Shown: positions 9,401-18,697, numbered from the stretch's first letter. The stretch: 36,800 nucleotides of DNA from a virus (IMGVR_UViG_3300005056_000221:1-36800), one strand, 5' to 3'. Program-made: numbers and translations. Notes: a model not told the origin generated them from the letters alone.

Positions 9401-12400
9401 AGCCAAATAAAGGGGCTAATTGAGCAGGATTTGAACCGCCGGACTTACTCATCCGCCCCAATTTACGCATGGACTGTAGTCCGTAAATATCTTTAATGTA
9501 TTTACTATCTAATTTAGCTGGCAACATACCTTTAGGGATAGATGCGCCACTTAAATAATCACGCGCTCTGTATTCGGGCTGATCAGCTAATTGATCGCGT
9601 ACTTCATTCTTAAATTCTTCCACACCTTCACGCCACCATTTTTTACGCTCTCGATGCATCTCTGTCATGACTTCACGGGTAAGCTCTACATCTGCTTCCT
9701 CGCGTGCTTCATTGACTAAATCTTGATAACGACCCGCTTCGTCAGGTGTAAGCCCTAACACCTCCATTTCAAACGGTGCCAAGAACTGCAGCTCAGTATT
9801 AGCTCGCTCTATGGCTTCTTCTGAGGCTAGCAATCTATCCATAACAGAACGCACTTCATCTGATAATTCAACACCCTCTAAATCATTACGACTGAACACA
9901 TTCTTGAGGCTTTTATAAACTAGCGATAGCCACGATTTAAACCGCGAAAACACACTGTATAATTCTGGTGATGGCGCCTTACCTTCCATAAGATAGGACT
10001 CAAAACCACTGGCAAAACGTTCGTGAATGTCACGGTCAGTTTTAGCGCCCGTTTCTCTGGCCCAATTGTTAATAACATCTAAATCAGATTTTATGCTTTT
10101 ATCCTGATTAGAGAGGTCACGCATAACCTCTAAAAAGAAATGGCTAGATTCATGTAAAAATGTTGATAAATCAGCTTTAGGTGTCAGTGTTATTTCGTTA
10201 GATAGCTTATTAAAATAGCCACGCGGTTTGCTTTTATCATTTTGCGAGAGTATGGTTATGTTTAAGCCATCCGCACCTAATGGCTTACTAGTCTCCGCAC
10301 CTCGGGTAGATTCCTGAGTAAAAGTGGAGTCAGAAGGTTCACTCCCCTGAGATATTACTCGGGTAAGTTGTGAGCCTTTTTTATTGCCTTCAACAAGATT
10401 GTAGACAAGTTTTCCATGCGCATCTTCACCAACGGATAGCCTTACGTTATAAACTTCACCCCCCAAAGAAACATTGCCCTCAAAATAATGGAAGGCAATA
10501 ACCGTGTCGCTTCTAGGCTTATCTAGAGCAGTGCGACCAATATACTGGCCACGCTTTATGATTGATGGAATTGATGGGATTAGCCCACCTTTGACTGGAT
10601 TTGACTTTAAACCATTTCTAAGCTTATTCCAGCTTTTACCCGTAATACGAATATCACCAACTTGTGACTTTATTACCTTCCCCTGCAGATTGGCTTTGAA
10701 ATAATTCTGCACATCTTTAACTACTCCGGCACCAGTTACCGCTATCTCGTTACCAGTTAAGGTAGACACTGGCTTTGATGTGTTTTTGCTTTGTTCAAAT
10801 ATATTTGAACTGCCAGCGGGCGGTCGATACATGCCATCACTTAAGCTGTAAGCCTTGTTCTTTCCTTTGTTCTCAACAAACCCAGCACGCTTATAGAATA
10901 CTGTAAGCCGCTTTATTGATGTTGCGCCAAAATCTTTGCTCGGCGTAAGAGTGATTGTTTTTTTAGTTGAATCGGCGTAATCAGTGACGATCTTGAGCGC
11001 TTTCGCACCTATTCCTACCCCCCTTTTTTCAGCGGCAACAACAATCTTGTTGATTCTAATCAGATCTGTGTTTTCAGAAATAGATGCCTCAACGCCTATT
11101 TTTTCAAGTCTGATCTCAACATCTCTAATGCCTTTAATATTGGATTGGCTTAAAACTTCTTCCCCACTCCGAACTTGCTCACCGCCTAACGCCTGTTTAA
11201 TTTCTTCGTTATTCAGCGCGTTAACGTCCAAGCCAGCTTGATCAATAATATCTGCAAGCTGTTCTAAATTTTGCTGAACAGATTGTAATGCCGTATCTTC
11301 CTGACCCAATGCAAAGACGCTTTCACCTCGTAATTCTCGGTCAATAACATCGAGGACTTGATTCTCGTCACGCTCGGCAATGAAACCAGCTTCAGCCAGC
11401 AACTCAGCCATATCATCTATGCTGCGTCCCGTGCTTCGATATAAGGTGTTTTTACCTACTTTACCGGCATTGGCATCGCGTGACGCTAGTTCGCCGCCCT
11501 CATCTAAGATACCGCCATTCTCGGCTATAAATTGCGTGACTGTCTTGCCAAAGATATCTGCATTTTGTGGAATGTCACCAGTACGCAAACGATCAAGCAT
11601 GATGTCTGTGGTATCAATTTCTTTGGCGCGTTGTTTTAATTTTGGATCAATCTCACGACTTACTCGTAAACCGTAACTTTCATACAGCTCAAGAGGATTT
11701 TTTCCGACACGCTCCGCCATAGTGCGAAAAAACGCCTCATGTAAAATAGCGTATTGTTTGGCGGTGCTTTCACTTTGTCCTGTGGCAATTAATTGGCCCA
11801 ACACATCGTTATAAACTTCAGCTTCACTGGTTAACTTTTCCTCGGACATTGAAGCAAGAGCTCTGATCTCGGCTTGAATATCCTTGTCTTGCGATTCTGC
11901 CGGCGTTAATGCGTCAGGGTCTAATTTCATGTGAGGCATTAAACCTGACTCAAATTCAGTGCCAGCCAATTCTGTTGCAAAAATTTCTACTGGAACTTCT
12001 AGATTTCTACCCTCTTCAATTGCTTTAGGGATATCCTGAACCAGTGAAGTTACTGATTCTGGCGCGTCCTCTAGCGGCAACCCTTGAAAATAAGTTGCAG
12101 CCCCTTCAGGATTGATAAATACTGTGCTTGCATCTGTGTTTTGGCCCATCTTGCGAACAAGCTCTTTAAATGCTTCGCTATTATTTTCTCTTAATTTTGA
12201 GTTCTGAGAAGCTTTACTTAGATCGATAAGCTTCTGTTGATCTGTTTTACCCTTTTTGGCTTGAGATATATCACTGGCAAGATTAACTGATGCGCCTGGC
12301 AGTGCTAGTAAAGCCATGCCCCTGCCTACTTTATTAAATATATCAGCCAGCCGGTTATCCCAGTCTTCTTGGGACATTTTTTCGAAATCGCCTTTTGATA

Positions 12401-13568
12401 GATCTTTAGCTAGATCTGCCGCCTCCATAGTTACGATTTCTTGCAATATCTCAGTTGAAACCTCACCAGTCCAAGCTGTTGCGTAATTACGTGCAAACCG
12501 AAGAACAGCATCACGCGTGCTTGGGTTTTTAAGTGCGTTTTTAACTGCATTGTTTGTATAACGCTTAATCGTCGCCTTTACTGGCGCAGTCACTGTAGCC
12601 AAGCCCGTCAATTCAAGCGCAGCATTAATAACGCCAACACTTATTGCTCCGTACCTAGCTATTTCTGGACCAATTTTTTCTCCATTTTTACCTGTAATTT
12701 CAAGCATTTCAATATATGAATGCCCGGACTCCACCTTAAATGCATGAATCCCCATACCAACAGCCGCACCATAACTAAAACCCATCACACCCGCAGCCGG
12801 TATGGTTACAATCTCTTCAGGTATTGCCAGTTGCGGCCCTGCCTGTCCGGCAGCAAATGCGCCAAGCATGGCAACGGCAGAAGATGAAGCCGCAGTATCG
12901 GTTGAATCAGCCATGCTTGCCAGCATTTGACCCACTATCTCAGCCGCCGGATCAATCCACTCATCAATAAAGGAGCCGCCCTCCTCTGGTGCTAAAGCCA
13001 GAATATGAGCATTGATATTATCAAGCTCTTGCTGCCCGTCAGGGTTAAAGTTTTTTAATTGTTCAAAACCCGCAACACCAGCACGGTCTGTTGCTCTTCC
13101 TCTTTGAAATGCGTCGATCAATCTTGTCGGCACGCTTCTTTTTGATACTTGTTCCGCCTCTTTTATTGTGCCTAACTTTTCATGCCCCGGCAAACCTTCT
13201 GTGTCGTCAAGATCGCCACGCTTGTATGTCTTGATAGCTTGTTCGACCGTCACAAGGCTGTCGATATCATCATGGGCTTGTTTTGCATTATCTGGATCGG
13301 ATAAAAACTCACCTGTTGTTGGTGACTTTTCAAGAATCTTATCTATATCAATATTATTGTATTTCTGATCGATTTCTACGCGGCCCTTATTTCGCTCGAC
13401 AACATCAAAAGGCACTCCCGACTCTTTACTGATAGAGCTAATGTCGGCGGACACAGCGGGATCGAAAGCAACCGAACCCTGCAAGCTGGCCTGCAATTTT
13501 CTTTTACTTTCAGACATAAAAAAACCGCCTTCTTCGGCGGTTTTTAGTGCTTCGTCCCAGTCGGTCAT
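6474..13568 (-). CDS. Giant polyvalent internal virion protein (GNAT, nuclease-like and zincin segments)
   Basis: This 2364-residue protein occupies the position of the T7 gp16-type internal core protein that is ejected with DNA. It looks like a polyvalent protein, a known class of phage proteins that carry several effector domains into the host. Visible parts in order: a helical N-terminal region with hydrophobic Gly/Ala stretches near 220-330; a GNAT acetyltransferase-like segment near 800-905 (RGVGIGAKALK acetyl-CoA loop, VFYKRAGF end); a BECR nuclease-like domain near 945-1060 (GDIRITGKSWNKL, DTVIAFHYFEG); and a zincin motif HESSH at 1139-1143. Long helical regions and a C-terminal part beginning near GGYYPLQADSALSW follow. 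The start at 13568 directly follows the upstream TAA, with GGAG 11 bases away; a second ATG at 13517 follows a terminator-like hairpin. Domain borders are by eye. Confidence 0.85.
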   Translation of the reverse strand: MTDWDEALKTAEEGGFFMSESKRKLQASLQGSVAFDPAVSADISSISKESGVPFDVVERNKGRVEIDQKYNNIDIDKILEKSPTTGEFLSDPDNAKQAHDDIDSLVTVEQAIKTYKRGDLDDTEGLPGHEKLGTIKEAEQVSKRSVPTRLIDAFQRGRATDRAGVAGFEQLKNFNPDGQQELDNINAHILALAPEEGGSFIDEWIDPAAEIVGQMLASMADSTDTAASSSAVAMLGAFAAGQAGPQLAIPEEIVTIPAAGVMGFSYGAAVGMGIHAFKVESGHSYIEMLEITGKNGEKIGPEIARYGAISVGVINAALELTGLATVTAPVKATIKRYTNNAVKNALKNPSTRDAVLRFARNYATAWTGEVSTEILQEIVTMEAADLAKDLSKGDFEKMSQEDWDNRLADIFNKVGRGMALLALPGASVNLASDISQAKKGKTDQQKLIDLSKASQNSKLRENNSEAFKELVRKMGQNTDASTVFINPEGAATYFQGLPLEDAPESVTSLVQDIPKAIEEGRNLEVPVEIFATELAGTEFESGLMPHMKLDPDALTPAESQDKDIQAEIRALASMSEEKLTSEAEVYNDVLGQLIATGQSESTAKQYAILHEAFFRTMAERVGKNPLELYESYGLRVSREIDPKLKQRAKEIDTTDIMLDRLRTGDIPQNADIFGKTVTQFIAENGGILDEGGELASRDANAGKVGKNTLYRSTGRSIDDMAELLAEAGFIAERDENQVLDVIDRELRGESVFALGQEDTALQSVQQNLEQLADIIDQAGLDVNALNNEEIKQALGGEQVRSGEEVLSQSNIKGIRDVEIRLEKIGVEASISENTDLIRINKIVVAAEKRGVGIGAKALKIVTDYADSTKKTITLTPSKDFGATSIKRLTVFYKRAGFVENKGKNKAYSLSDGMYRPPAGSSNIFEQSKNTSKPVSTLTGNEIAVTGAGVVKDVQNYFKANLQGKVIKSQVGDIRITGKSWNKLRNGLKSNPVKGGLIPSIPSIIKRGQYIGRTALDKPRSDTVIAFHYFEGNVSLGGEVYNVRLSVGEDAHGKLVYNLVEGNKKGSQLTRVISQGSEPSDSTFTQESTRGAETSKPLGADGLNITILSQNDKSKPRGYFNKLSNEITLTPKADLSTFLHESSHFFLEVMRDLSNQDKSIKSDLDVINNWARETGAKTDRDIHERFASGFESYLMEGKAPSPELYSVFSRFKSWLSLVYKSLKNVFSRNDLEGVELSDEVRSVMDRLLASEEAIERANTELQFLAPFEMEVLGLTPDEAGRYQDLVNEAREEADVELTREVMTEMHRERKKWWREGVEEFKNEVRDQLADQPEYRARDYLSGASIPKGMLPAKLDSKYIKDIYGLQSMRKLGRMSKSGGSNPAQLAPLFGYRSGDELVNALLGTMNKSERESYVSVEADQRMRDRHGDMLIDGSVDEKARHVIHNEKQADRLIAELHWLNRATNTKPTSRQYFKAAAESVMTTMPINKVRPDIYRRQEITARNKAVKAATAKEYRAAALHQHQAVRQFYLYREALKTKEKADKHRARLKQISTVKYSARKVDPDYIQQIKVLVAAFDFRKNPTNTEALLGRVNKFIAAQKEANPDLIAGSLLESITSWKDMTLDDLQAVRDAAENLLTIGKANSAEATEQFYIDVNEIVDHVVTHTDKPKPRQSDRSAVAKGASRLAGFNAKHRKLESLLQEADGWIDNGPMQAHIFKPLWDAQTNEVQRLDIEHESLNELFEGFEYLFSGLAHNIQDAADIIARNSDTLRDTAIGVKNKTDIHVMPVGQEGLTLSLSRGDRVVLALNYGNEGNREALRHQEKRQMTDSEVIKAISTLSSEEIDLVNKIWEYVDKFYPELSKVEQKATGVAPQKVEADPFTVNGVQMRGGYYPLQADSALSWKAETHAVEERAQKLLQGGRGRASTKHGSTIERIGFGGQVINLSIDGLFKHVDGIVHDLTHRQAVIDADRILRNKDVRDAMSDAIGSEGYKAVSNALTRLASGDIHPSDFNEWEGILRFSRVAVSYGAMGYSFGTALLNVTGFLPAIPEVGKVRMFSSLMEEMKHPLDMGRDIKAKSVFMTNRAHTINRDVYAILRDMKGNKGWNRFKSNAFIFIQKVDAFISRAVWDAAYNKAIESGITEDKAVFEADRTVARTQSTGVKIDLSHYEDSSELMRTFTPMYSYFNAILNLSIRQKGKSKTGQISKAKLAENMLWIFLAPALLEEFLRGSNDDEEPEEFATRYGKSLGSYYLGQWVGVRELGGLVKYGTMFETPLQRTISAPVRLGYEAYDLTFDPDAEFDKGALRAITDTLPVLGFPSGIQVNRTASYLMELAESGNEPSPIEFAFEALVTGKEEDTDIERLIK
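13518..13545 (-). terminator. Terminator-like hairpin at the start of the polyvalent gene
   Basis: On the minus strand AAAACCGCC-GAAGAA-GGCGGTTTT is a perfect stem followed by seven T and then ATG. If translation starts at 13568 the hairpin lies inside codons 9-17; if it starts at 13517 the hairpin is in the leader. The A run on the other side could make it work in both directions. Confidence 0.7.
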
Positions 13569-13826
13569 TTACTGTCTATCTCCATAATCTACCTCTTTAG
13601 CTTTACGCCTGTTCTTTCCTAACCATAGCCATACCGCCATAATAGGCCACCAAGCAACAGCAAATGCTGCGGCAGCATAGGCTATGAAATACTCATCAAG
13701 CGACACTTCTTCCTCGTGTTTTTTAGATATGGCCTTAGCATCAGTGATATGATCAAACATAACTTTATGTCCAAAAAAGACGTATCCGACAACAATCCAA
13801 ACAATAGCGAATGGTTCAATATACAT
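13569..13826 (-). CDS. Small two-span membrane protein
   Basis: This 85-residue protein has two hydrophobic segments: about residues 5-20 (PFAIVWIVVGYVFFG) and 48-70 (YFIAYAAAAFAVAWWPIMAVWLWLG). A charged stretch of Lys, His and Glu separates them, and the C-terminus is basic (KNRRKAKEVDYGDRQ). It lies between the gp15-like and the giant internal virion protein genes, and its stop codon abuts the ATG of the latter. I recognise no family. It could be a minor virion or membrane-acting protein; position alone does not decide this. Confidence 0.6.
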   Translation of the reverse strand: MYIEPFAIVWIVVGYVFFGHKVMFDHITDAKAISKKHEEEVSLDEYFIAYAAAAFAVAWWPIMAVWLWLGKNRRKAKEVDYGDRQ

Positions 13827-13890
13827 AATCTCGTCCCTAGCAAAGTAAAAGCCAAGTCTACTCGTTTAATAATTATTATGGCAACTGCGA

Positions 13891-15489
13891 CTATTGACTC
13901 AGGTAAAGTTGCATAATATTGTCAGGCGTAGTTGAATGACCGCCCGACTCTAGCGCGTCTCTAATAGCTTCAAGATCATCAACAGGGATATCATTGATCC
14001 CCATTTCTTCATCTGGGTTTAACCAGTCAACTCCTAAGAAAGAATCTTTACGGATCACCTCTATTGCAAATTCGTCTAAAATCTTTCTACGTTCTGCCTC
14101 AGGCACCTGATCGACATTATTAGTATCTTTGTAGCTGTTTAATTGCTCCTGATACATGCCTGCAAAAACATTATATTGTCGATTCCATTTTTTACGCTTA
14201 TCACCTTTAACTGGCTGCTTACCAGTGATACCTTCCATAGCCTTATCAAATGCTGCTTTCTCAGAAATAAAGCCTTTATACTGCTTGGTTGGTTTCTGTA
14301 AATCATTAATGATCTGTTTTGAGTCACCATGACTAAATTTGGCGGCATTTTTAATAAAAAATTGTTTGGCCGCATCTTTGTCGCCAACCATTAAACCTTT
14401 AAGCTCGTAATACGCGCCAAGGTCTGTTTTCGTGTCTTTGTTTTTAACTAAAGCCGTGCGTTGAGACGCGCTTAATTGACTCCACTTGTTAGGCTGCTTT
14501 AACTGTAGTTCTGTAGCTGAAGCACCATCTATTGCCGCTTGAGTGAACTCGTTATAAATATCAGTTTGAGCGTCTTGCTGGGCACGTTTTTCCACGGTGT
14601 AATCATGCTCAATCAGTGACATGAGTTCTTTGCGTTTTTCTGGATCGTTTTTAGTTAGCTCTCTGGCCTTACCTGTTCTTGATGTTAGCGAGCCGCCTGA
14701 CAAGCGGATTAAATCAGCATTATCCTGAGACCATTGAGCGTTAACCTGACTATTAATTATTTTTTGAATATCATCATGCAGTGATGGCGCTATTTCCTCT
14801 TTGTGTTTTTCAAAATACTCTTTAGCTAAAGAAGGGTTTTGCACCATCGCATTATCAATAGCCTGTTTATGCATTACCGACAGGTTTTTTTCTACCTCAA
14901 TTTCTTTCCGTTCTGGTGTCCATCCATTTCTTTTAGCTAAATTATTAACGCCTTTTTTTATCTGCTCCGAATAATCACCATTATCGTTATAGCGTAATGA
15001 TCCGTCCTCGATTGCTAAGGAAATAATCGCCCCGTCTTGCTCGTTGTGCCATGTGGTTCGCCCTTTTGCTGCGTGGCGACTCATACTGTCGAGTTCACGA
15101 TCTAGGTATTGAAGTGAAATAGCATCAAATTTATCACGCTGCCGTGGCGTAAGTTTTGAGGAAATATCTTTACGGCTTTTATCTAGATCGTCCTGTACAG
15201 AGCCATACGACTCAAATGCAGCTTTACCTTGAAGATTGTAATAAGCGCCTTCATCCAAATATGTTTTTTGATTAATGTCTCGACGGAAAGTGCTGGTCCC
15301 TTCTTTAACGGCGGCATCGTCTTCTTCCTGCTGCATCCTAGCCTGAATATCGCCCAGCGCTTGACCAACATTAAATACACCTCCCCCAATCTGCTCACCA
15401 AATGCACCGCTTGAGTTTAATCTAGCAGTAGTGTCTGGAAGAGGGTTATTCCCTACTTGAGGGGAGTCATAGCGTTGTACTTTTGGCAT
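13891..15489 (-). CDS. Internal virion protein, T7 gp15-like
   Basis: This 532-residue, largely helical and highly charged protein is probably part of the ejected internal core. Its N-terminus (MPKVQRYDSPQVGNNPLPDTTARL, then FGEQIGGGVFNVGQALGDI) has the Gln/Gly-rich opening seen in internal virion proteins of BPP-1-like and other podoviruses. It continues with long amphipathic helices (YYNLQGKAAFESYGSVQDDLDKS, RQRDKFDAISLQYLDREL) without transmembrane segments. It lies between the gp14-like gene and the small membrane protein that precedes the giant internal protein, matching the gp14-gp15-gp16 order of T7. It has no enzymatic motif I can see. Assignment rests on order, length and helical character. 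Confidence 0.75.
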   Translation of the reverse strand: MPKVQRYDSPQVGNNPLPDTTARLNSSGAFGEQIGGGVFNVGQALGDIQARMQQEEDDAAVKEGTSTFRRDINQKTYLDEGAYYNLQGKAAFESYGSVQDDLDKSRKDISSKLTPRQRDKFDAISLQYLDRELDSMSRHAAKGRTTWHNEQDGAIISLAIEDGSLRYNDNGDYSEQIKKGVNNLAKRNGWTPERKEIEVEKNLSVMHKQAIDNAMVQNPSLAKEYFEKHKEEIAPSLHDDIQKIINSQVNAQWSQDNADLIRLSGGSLTSRTGKARELTKNDPEKRKELMSLIEHDYTVEKRAQQDAQTDIYNEFTQAAIDGASATELQLKQPNKWSQLSASQRTALVKNKDTKTDLGAYYELKGLMVGDKDAAKQFFIKNAAKFSHGDSKQIINDLQKPTKQYKGFISEKAAFDKAMEGITGKQPVKGDKRKKWNRQYNVFAGMYQEQLNSYKDTNNVDQVPEAERRKILDEFAIEVIRKDSFLGVDWLNPDEEMGINDIPVDDLEAIRDALESGGHSTTPDNIMQLYLSQ

Positions 15490-15499
15490 AATGTCAACC

Positions 15500-15961
15500 T
15501 TAGCGAGAGCTATACCATTGACTAGAGACTTTACCGCCGCCAGTCAAAAGTGTGCTTATTGCGTTATTAGTGCCTCTGGATTTGTCCAGCTTTCCTTGAG
15601 CAATTGTATTAGATGCTCCCACCCTATAACCGTAAGCCTCGCGACTAGCATTGCCACGGATAGTTAACGCATCCAATTCACCCATCATGGCCGTGTCAGC
15701 TAAAACGTCTAAAGAAGAACCAGAGTTAACATCCGCTCCACTCGCTCCAAACTTGGCTCGTTGGCTTGACTTCATCTGAGCAACTTTTAACCTATGGTTC
15801 ATTTCATCGACTTCACCACGCTTGATAGCATCATCAGCTTGTCGTTGTTGAACTATGGCGTTGTTTTTAGCTAAATCTTCCTGATACTTGCCTTGTTGAT
15901 TTTGACTGTATGCTGAAAAAAGTGTTCCAGCCACCATCAACCCTATAGTTATAGAGCACAT
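15500..15961 (-). CDS. Internal virion protein, T7 gp14-like
   Basis: This 153-residue protein begins with a hydrophobic segment (ITIGLMVAGTLFSAYSQ) followed by a long helix rich in Gln, Asn and charged residues (NQQGKYQEDLAKNNAIVQQRQADDAIKRG). A conserved-looking Ser/Gly region follows (FGASGADVNSGSSLDVLADTA) before a second helix. This layout is that of gp14-like proteins, which are thought to insert in the outer membrane during DNA ejection. Its ATG overlaps the stop codon of the gp13-like gene (TAATG), indicating coupling. It should assemble with the two larger internal proteins encoded downstream. Confidence 0.8.
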   Translation of the reverse strand: MCSITIGLMVAGTLFSAYSQNQQGKYQEDLAKNNAIVQQRQADDAIKRGEVDEMNHRLKVAQMKSSQRAKFGASGADVNSGSSLDVLADTAMMGELDALTIRGNASREAYGYRVGASNTIAQGKLDKSRGTNNAISTLLTGGGKVSSQWYSSR

Positions 15962-16425
15962 TATTTAAGCCTCTTTTCAAACGGATGGAAAAGCTCGCCA
16001 TTGAGCCCTATTTTTTGTGCTGGATGGATGGAAAAACCCAGCCATTTAAGCCAGCGAATGCTTAATTGATTCTCAGCGTGTACAGCGTTGGCTAGTGAAG
16101 GATAGGCCTTATTCATTTTCCCAACATAATTTTTGCACTCTTTTATGAACGGCCTTGATATCAACGCAATCTCATCTGTACCGAGCAGCCATGGAATACC
16201 CATGCCGCCCAAGATAGAAAAAGGCACTACACCAAAGATGAGGCAAGCCCTACCGTCAACTGTTGCCGTCCATACATGCGTACTTCTTCTTACCGAAGAA
16301 TCTAAAGCATTAAATGGCAACTCTGCACTTGACGCCATCACCTCTACAATATCCGCCTCGCGCATATTGTCTGCCACAAACTTAATATGCTCTGGCAGCG
16401 TCTCAACCACTCTGGCATCAACCAT
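15961..16425 (-). CDS. Gp13-like internal protein (DUF2833, GNAT fold)
   Basis: This 154-residue protein resembles T7 gp13 (DUF2833), a GNAT-like protein needed to assemble the internal core. Recognisable segments are the N-terminal HIKFVADNMREADIVEV, the middle WTATVDGRACLIFGVVPFSILGGMGIPWLLGTDEI, and the C-terminal ENQLSIRWLKWLGFSIHPAQKIGLNGELFHPF. The pattern of a sensor-like helix, a beta sheet with GIPWLL, then N..S...L..LGF is the GNAT plan, although an acetyl-CoA loop is not clear, so catalysis is doubtful. It overlaps the nozzle gene upstream by eight bases and the gp14-like gene downstream by one, so the three are probably co-translated. Confidence 0.8.
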   Translation of the reverse strand: MVDARVVETLPEHIKFVADNMREADIVEVMASSAELPFNALDSSVRRSTHVWTATVDGRACLIFGVVPFSILGGMGIPWLLGTDEIALISRPFIKECKNYVGKMNKAYPSLANAVHAENQLSIRWLKWLGFSIHPAQKIGLNGELFHPFEKRLK

Positions 16426-18697
16426 TTATTACGATCTCAGGAATAATAGCTAGAACGGTTGCCGGCAAAGGATATGACTGACGAATAAAAACCTGCCCCT
16501 GATCTGTCCATCCGGGACTTAAAACTGATTGAATTTGACCTGTTATCGCATCTACACTGCCGTACCCCATTGACGAAGTACGCTCTTTCGTTTCGTATAA
16601 ATTCTCACTGTTCTTACCAAATTTCAGACCTCTTGACTCAAGCACTCGTATAGTTATATTTGCAACTTGTTTCTTGCGTGATTGAACAACCTGATCCTGA
16701 AAACTTATTTCAAGCGATTTGATGTCGCATTCGTAAGGCAGTCCAATATGAATTTTTGACGCTTCGTGAGGTAAAGTAATACTGCCATTTACTACGGTTA
16801 AGTCGTCAACTACATTCCCGTCAGCCAAACCTACAACATTTTCACCCTCTAAATGGTGCAAATTTGTTAACGTAGAAGTCGGTGTGCCATCATAAGTCAA
16901 GCCGGAATCAACACAAAAAGCATCATCAATAACTTCGAAGTTACGCTCATGCATGCGTTCAACATAACGAACGTCAGCACCATTTATTGTTCGCTTAATA
17001 ATGGCATAGACAATATCCTCATTGTTTTCAGAGATAGAGGTTACTGACTCAACTAAGCCGTCGGTTTCATGTCTGGACCATGCAAAAACTTGATGCTCTT
17101 TTAGGTATGACAGTGACAATAAAACACCATCCTCACGTACAGCCCATATAATGCCGTAAGGCTCGTCAGCGTTACACCAATCAACAATCTCATGATCTTC
17201 AAATAAATGCCTAGCTAATATAGTTAAATCATTACCCGAGTACCGGTCCGTCTCAAAAGCGTAGGATAAATCGCGAATACGCGATCCCTTCTCCTGCACA
17301 TACAATGCAGACTCACCAATAATCAACGGTCTTACATGTGAACAGCCTCTATATCCTTGTGGTCTAAAATTGGTATTACTTGGTGTCATTACACCGTCTT
17401 GATCGCCCGTAGCCTTAAATGCTCCGCCAGAAGTTAATACAATTAAATCATCCAATACAACAAAGTGTCTTATTTCATTCACCTGCCTTGAAGCTAAAGT
17501 TCTTTCTATAGCGTCATCATCTCTGGTCGGTCTCGATCTATCCATGTTATCAAAATCACTAGTCTTACTCATCCAAACCGTTTGCGGATTAGTGTGTGTT
17601 GCCCCGTATACGATCCTTTGTTGTTCGTAATTAACACATGATGGATAATTATTAGTGGAGTCAAAAGGGTTATTTGCTGTCGGTGGTGTAACCGACATGT
17701 CAGGACCAAAGTTATAGTCTTTATATGTAGGTGAAACAGCATTATCCGCCTCACCTACAAATCCAAAAATACCTGATCCGACCGAATGTTCTTTGTATAC
17801 ATTGTAATACTCGCAATCAACAACAGCATTCCATACAAGTTTTACATGATGGGTTGTGCTTAGTGATGCTGTTGATATTGCTTGTATGTCAGACGCTATT
17901 GATTCGGCGCCATCACTCGCTATTGAAGTTATCACATAACGATAATCTTTAGCGCTTGATCCGGCACCGCCTCCCAATGCTGAAATCACAAAACCACTAT
18001 CTGGCGGTGAAATCCCTGCAGCGAAATCAATTACTGATAAATTCCAGTCATCATGATCTAAACGCGACAATTCTCTTTGTTTATACGCTGGATGGGTTAT
18101 TGTCATCACATCAGCGGACTGTGTGTATTTAAGCCTGAATAAATCAGCCTTTAGGTATGGTGTAGTTAACGTAAACACCCGTGATACCTGACCATCAGAA
18201 ACATAGGCATCAAAACTCAAGCCGTCAACACCGTCCAGGGTGAAGTTATCAGCATCTAATACCGTGATCCTGAAAAAACGATTGTTAGCTTCGCCGGGCC
18301 CAATTAATTCTGAAACATAAACATCGTCACCCGTACTGTATCCGTGTCCCGTAGACCCAATTTTGAACGGGTTCAGCGATGCCGTGCTTACTATGTTCTT
18401 ACCCACCTCTAAAACCTGTCCACCATTACGAATAACACGCATTTTTAAGTCGGTAAAAATCAAGGCATACGTTTGTTGTGTGTTGAATTGAAAATCAATA
18501 AGCCTTGATAGTGAAGTGCTGTCAATAGTTTCAGCTATATACTCAAATCCTGCTCGTGTAGAAACGCCACCTTGAGCATGTACAAACCAGTTCTTACATA
18601 AAGCCAAGCCACTACGATACTTTGCTAAGTCGGCATGAGAATGCAGCGCAGGAGAGAGCTCGCCACCCGCCAGTGACGTTTGAAGATCTTTAGGCAC
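16418..18697 (-). CDS. Tail nozzle protein, tail tubular B-like
   Basis: This 759-residue protein should form the nozzle of the short tail. The N-terminus is diagnostic: LQTSLAGGELSPALHSHADLAKYRSGLALCKNWFVHAQGGVSTRAGFEYI matches the SF.GGE.SP.L.gR.Dl.kY..G...c.N....p.Ggv..R.Gt.fi pattern of podovirus tail tube B and stabilisation proteins. A long beta-rich body follows, with tracts such as PSCVNYEQQRIVYGATHTNPQTVWMSKTSDFDNM and RGCSHVRPLIIGESALYVQEKGSRIRDLSYAFETD, both typical of this family. It is placed directly after the head-tail adaptor gene, the normal order. The stop codon lies inside the following gp13-like gene. Confidence 0.9.
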   Translation of the reverse strand: MPKDLQTSLAGGELSPALHSHADLAKYRSGLALCKNWFVHAQGGVSTRAGFEYIAETIDSTSLSRLIDFQFNTQQTYALIFTDLKMRVIRNGGQVLEVGKNIVSTASLNPFKIGSTGHGYSTGDDVYVSELIGPGEANNRFFRITVLDADNFTLDGVDGLSFDAYVSDGQVSRVFTLTTPYLKADLFRLKYTQSADVMTITHPAYKQRELSRLDHDDWNLSVIDFAAGISPPDSGFVISALGGGAGSSAKDYRYVITSIASDGAESIASDIQAISTASLSTTHHVKLVWNAVVDCEYYNVYKEHSVGSGIFGFVGEADNAVSPTYKDYNFGPDMSVTPPTANNPFDSTNNYPSCVNYEQQRIVYGATHTNPQTVWMSKTSDFDNMDRSRPTRDDDAIERTLASRQVNEIRHFVVLDDLIVLTSGGAFKATGDQDGVMTPSNTNFRPQGYRGCSHVRPLIIGESALYVQEKGSRIRDLSYAFETDRYSGNDLTILARHLFEDHEIVDWCNADEPYGIIWAVREDGVLLSLSYLKEHQVFAWSRHETDGLVESVTSISENNEDIVYAIIKRTINGADVRYVERMHERNFEVIDDAFCVDSGLTYDGTPTSTLTNLHHLEGENVVGLADGNVVDDLTVVNGSITLPHEASKIHIGLPYECDIKSLEISFQDQVVQSRKKQVANITIRVLESRGLKFGKNSENLYETKERTSSMGYGSVDAITGQIQSVLSPGWTDQGQVFIRQSYPLPATVLAIIPEIVING

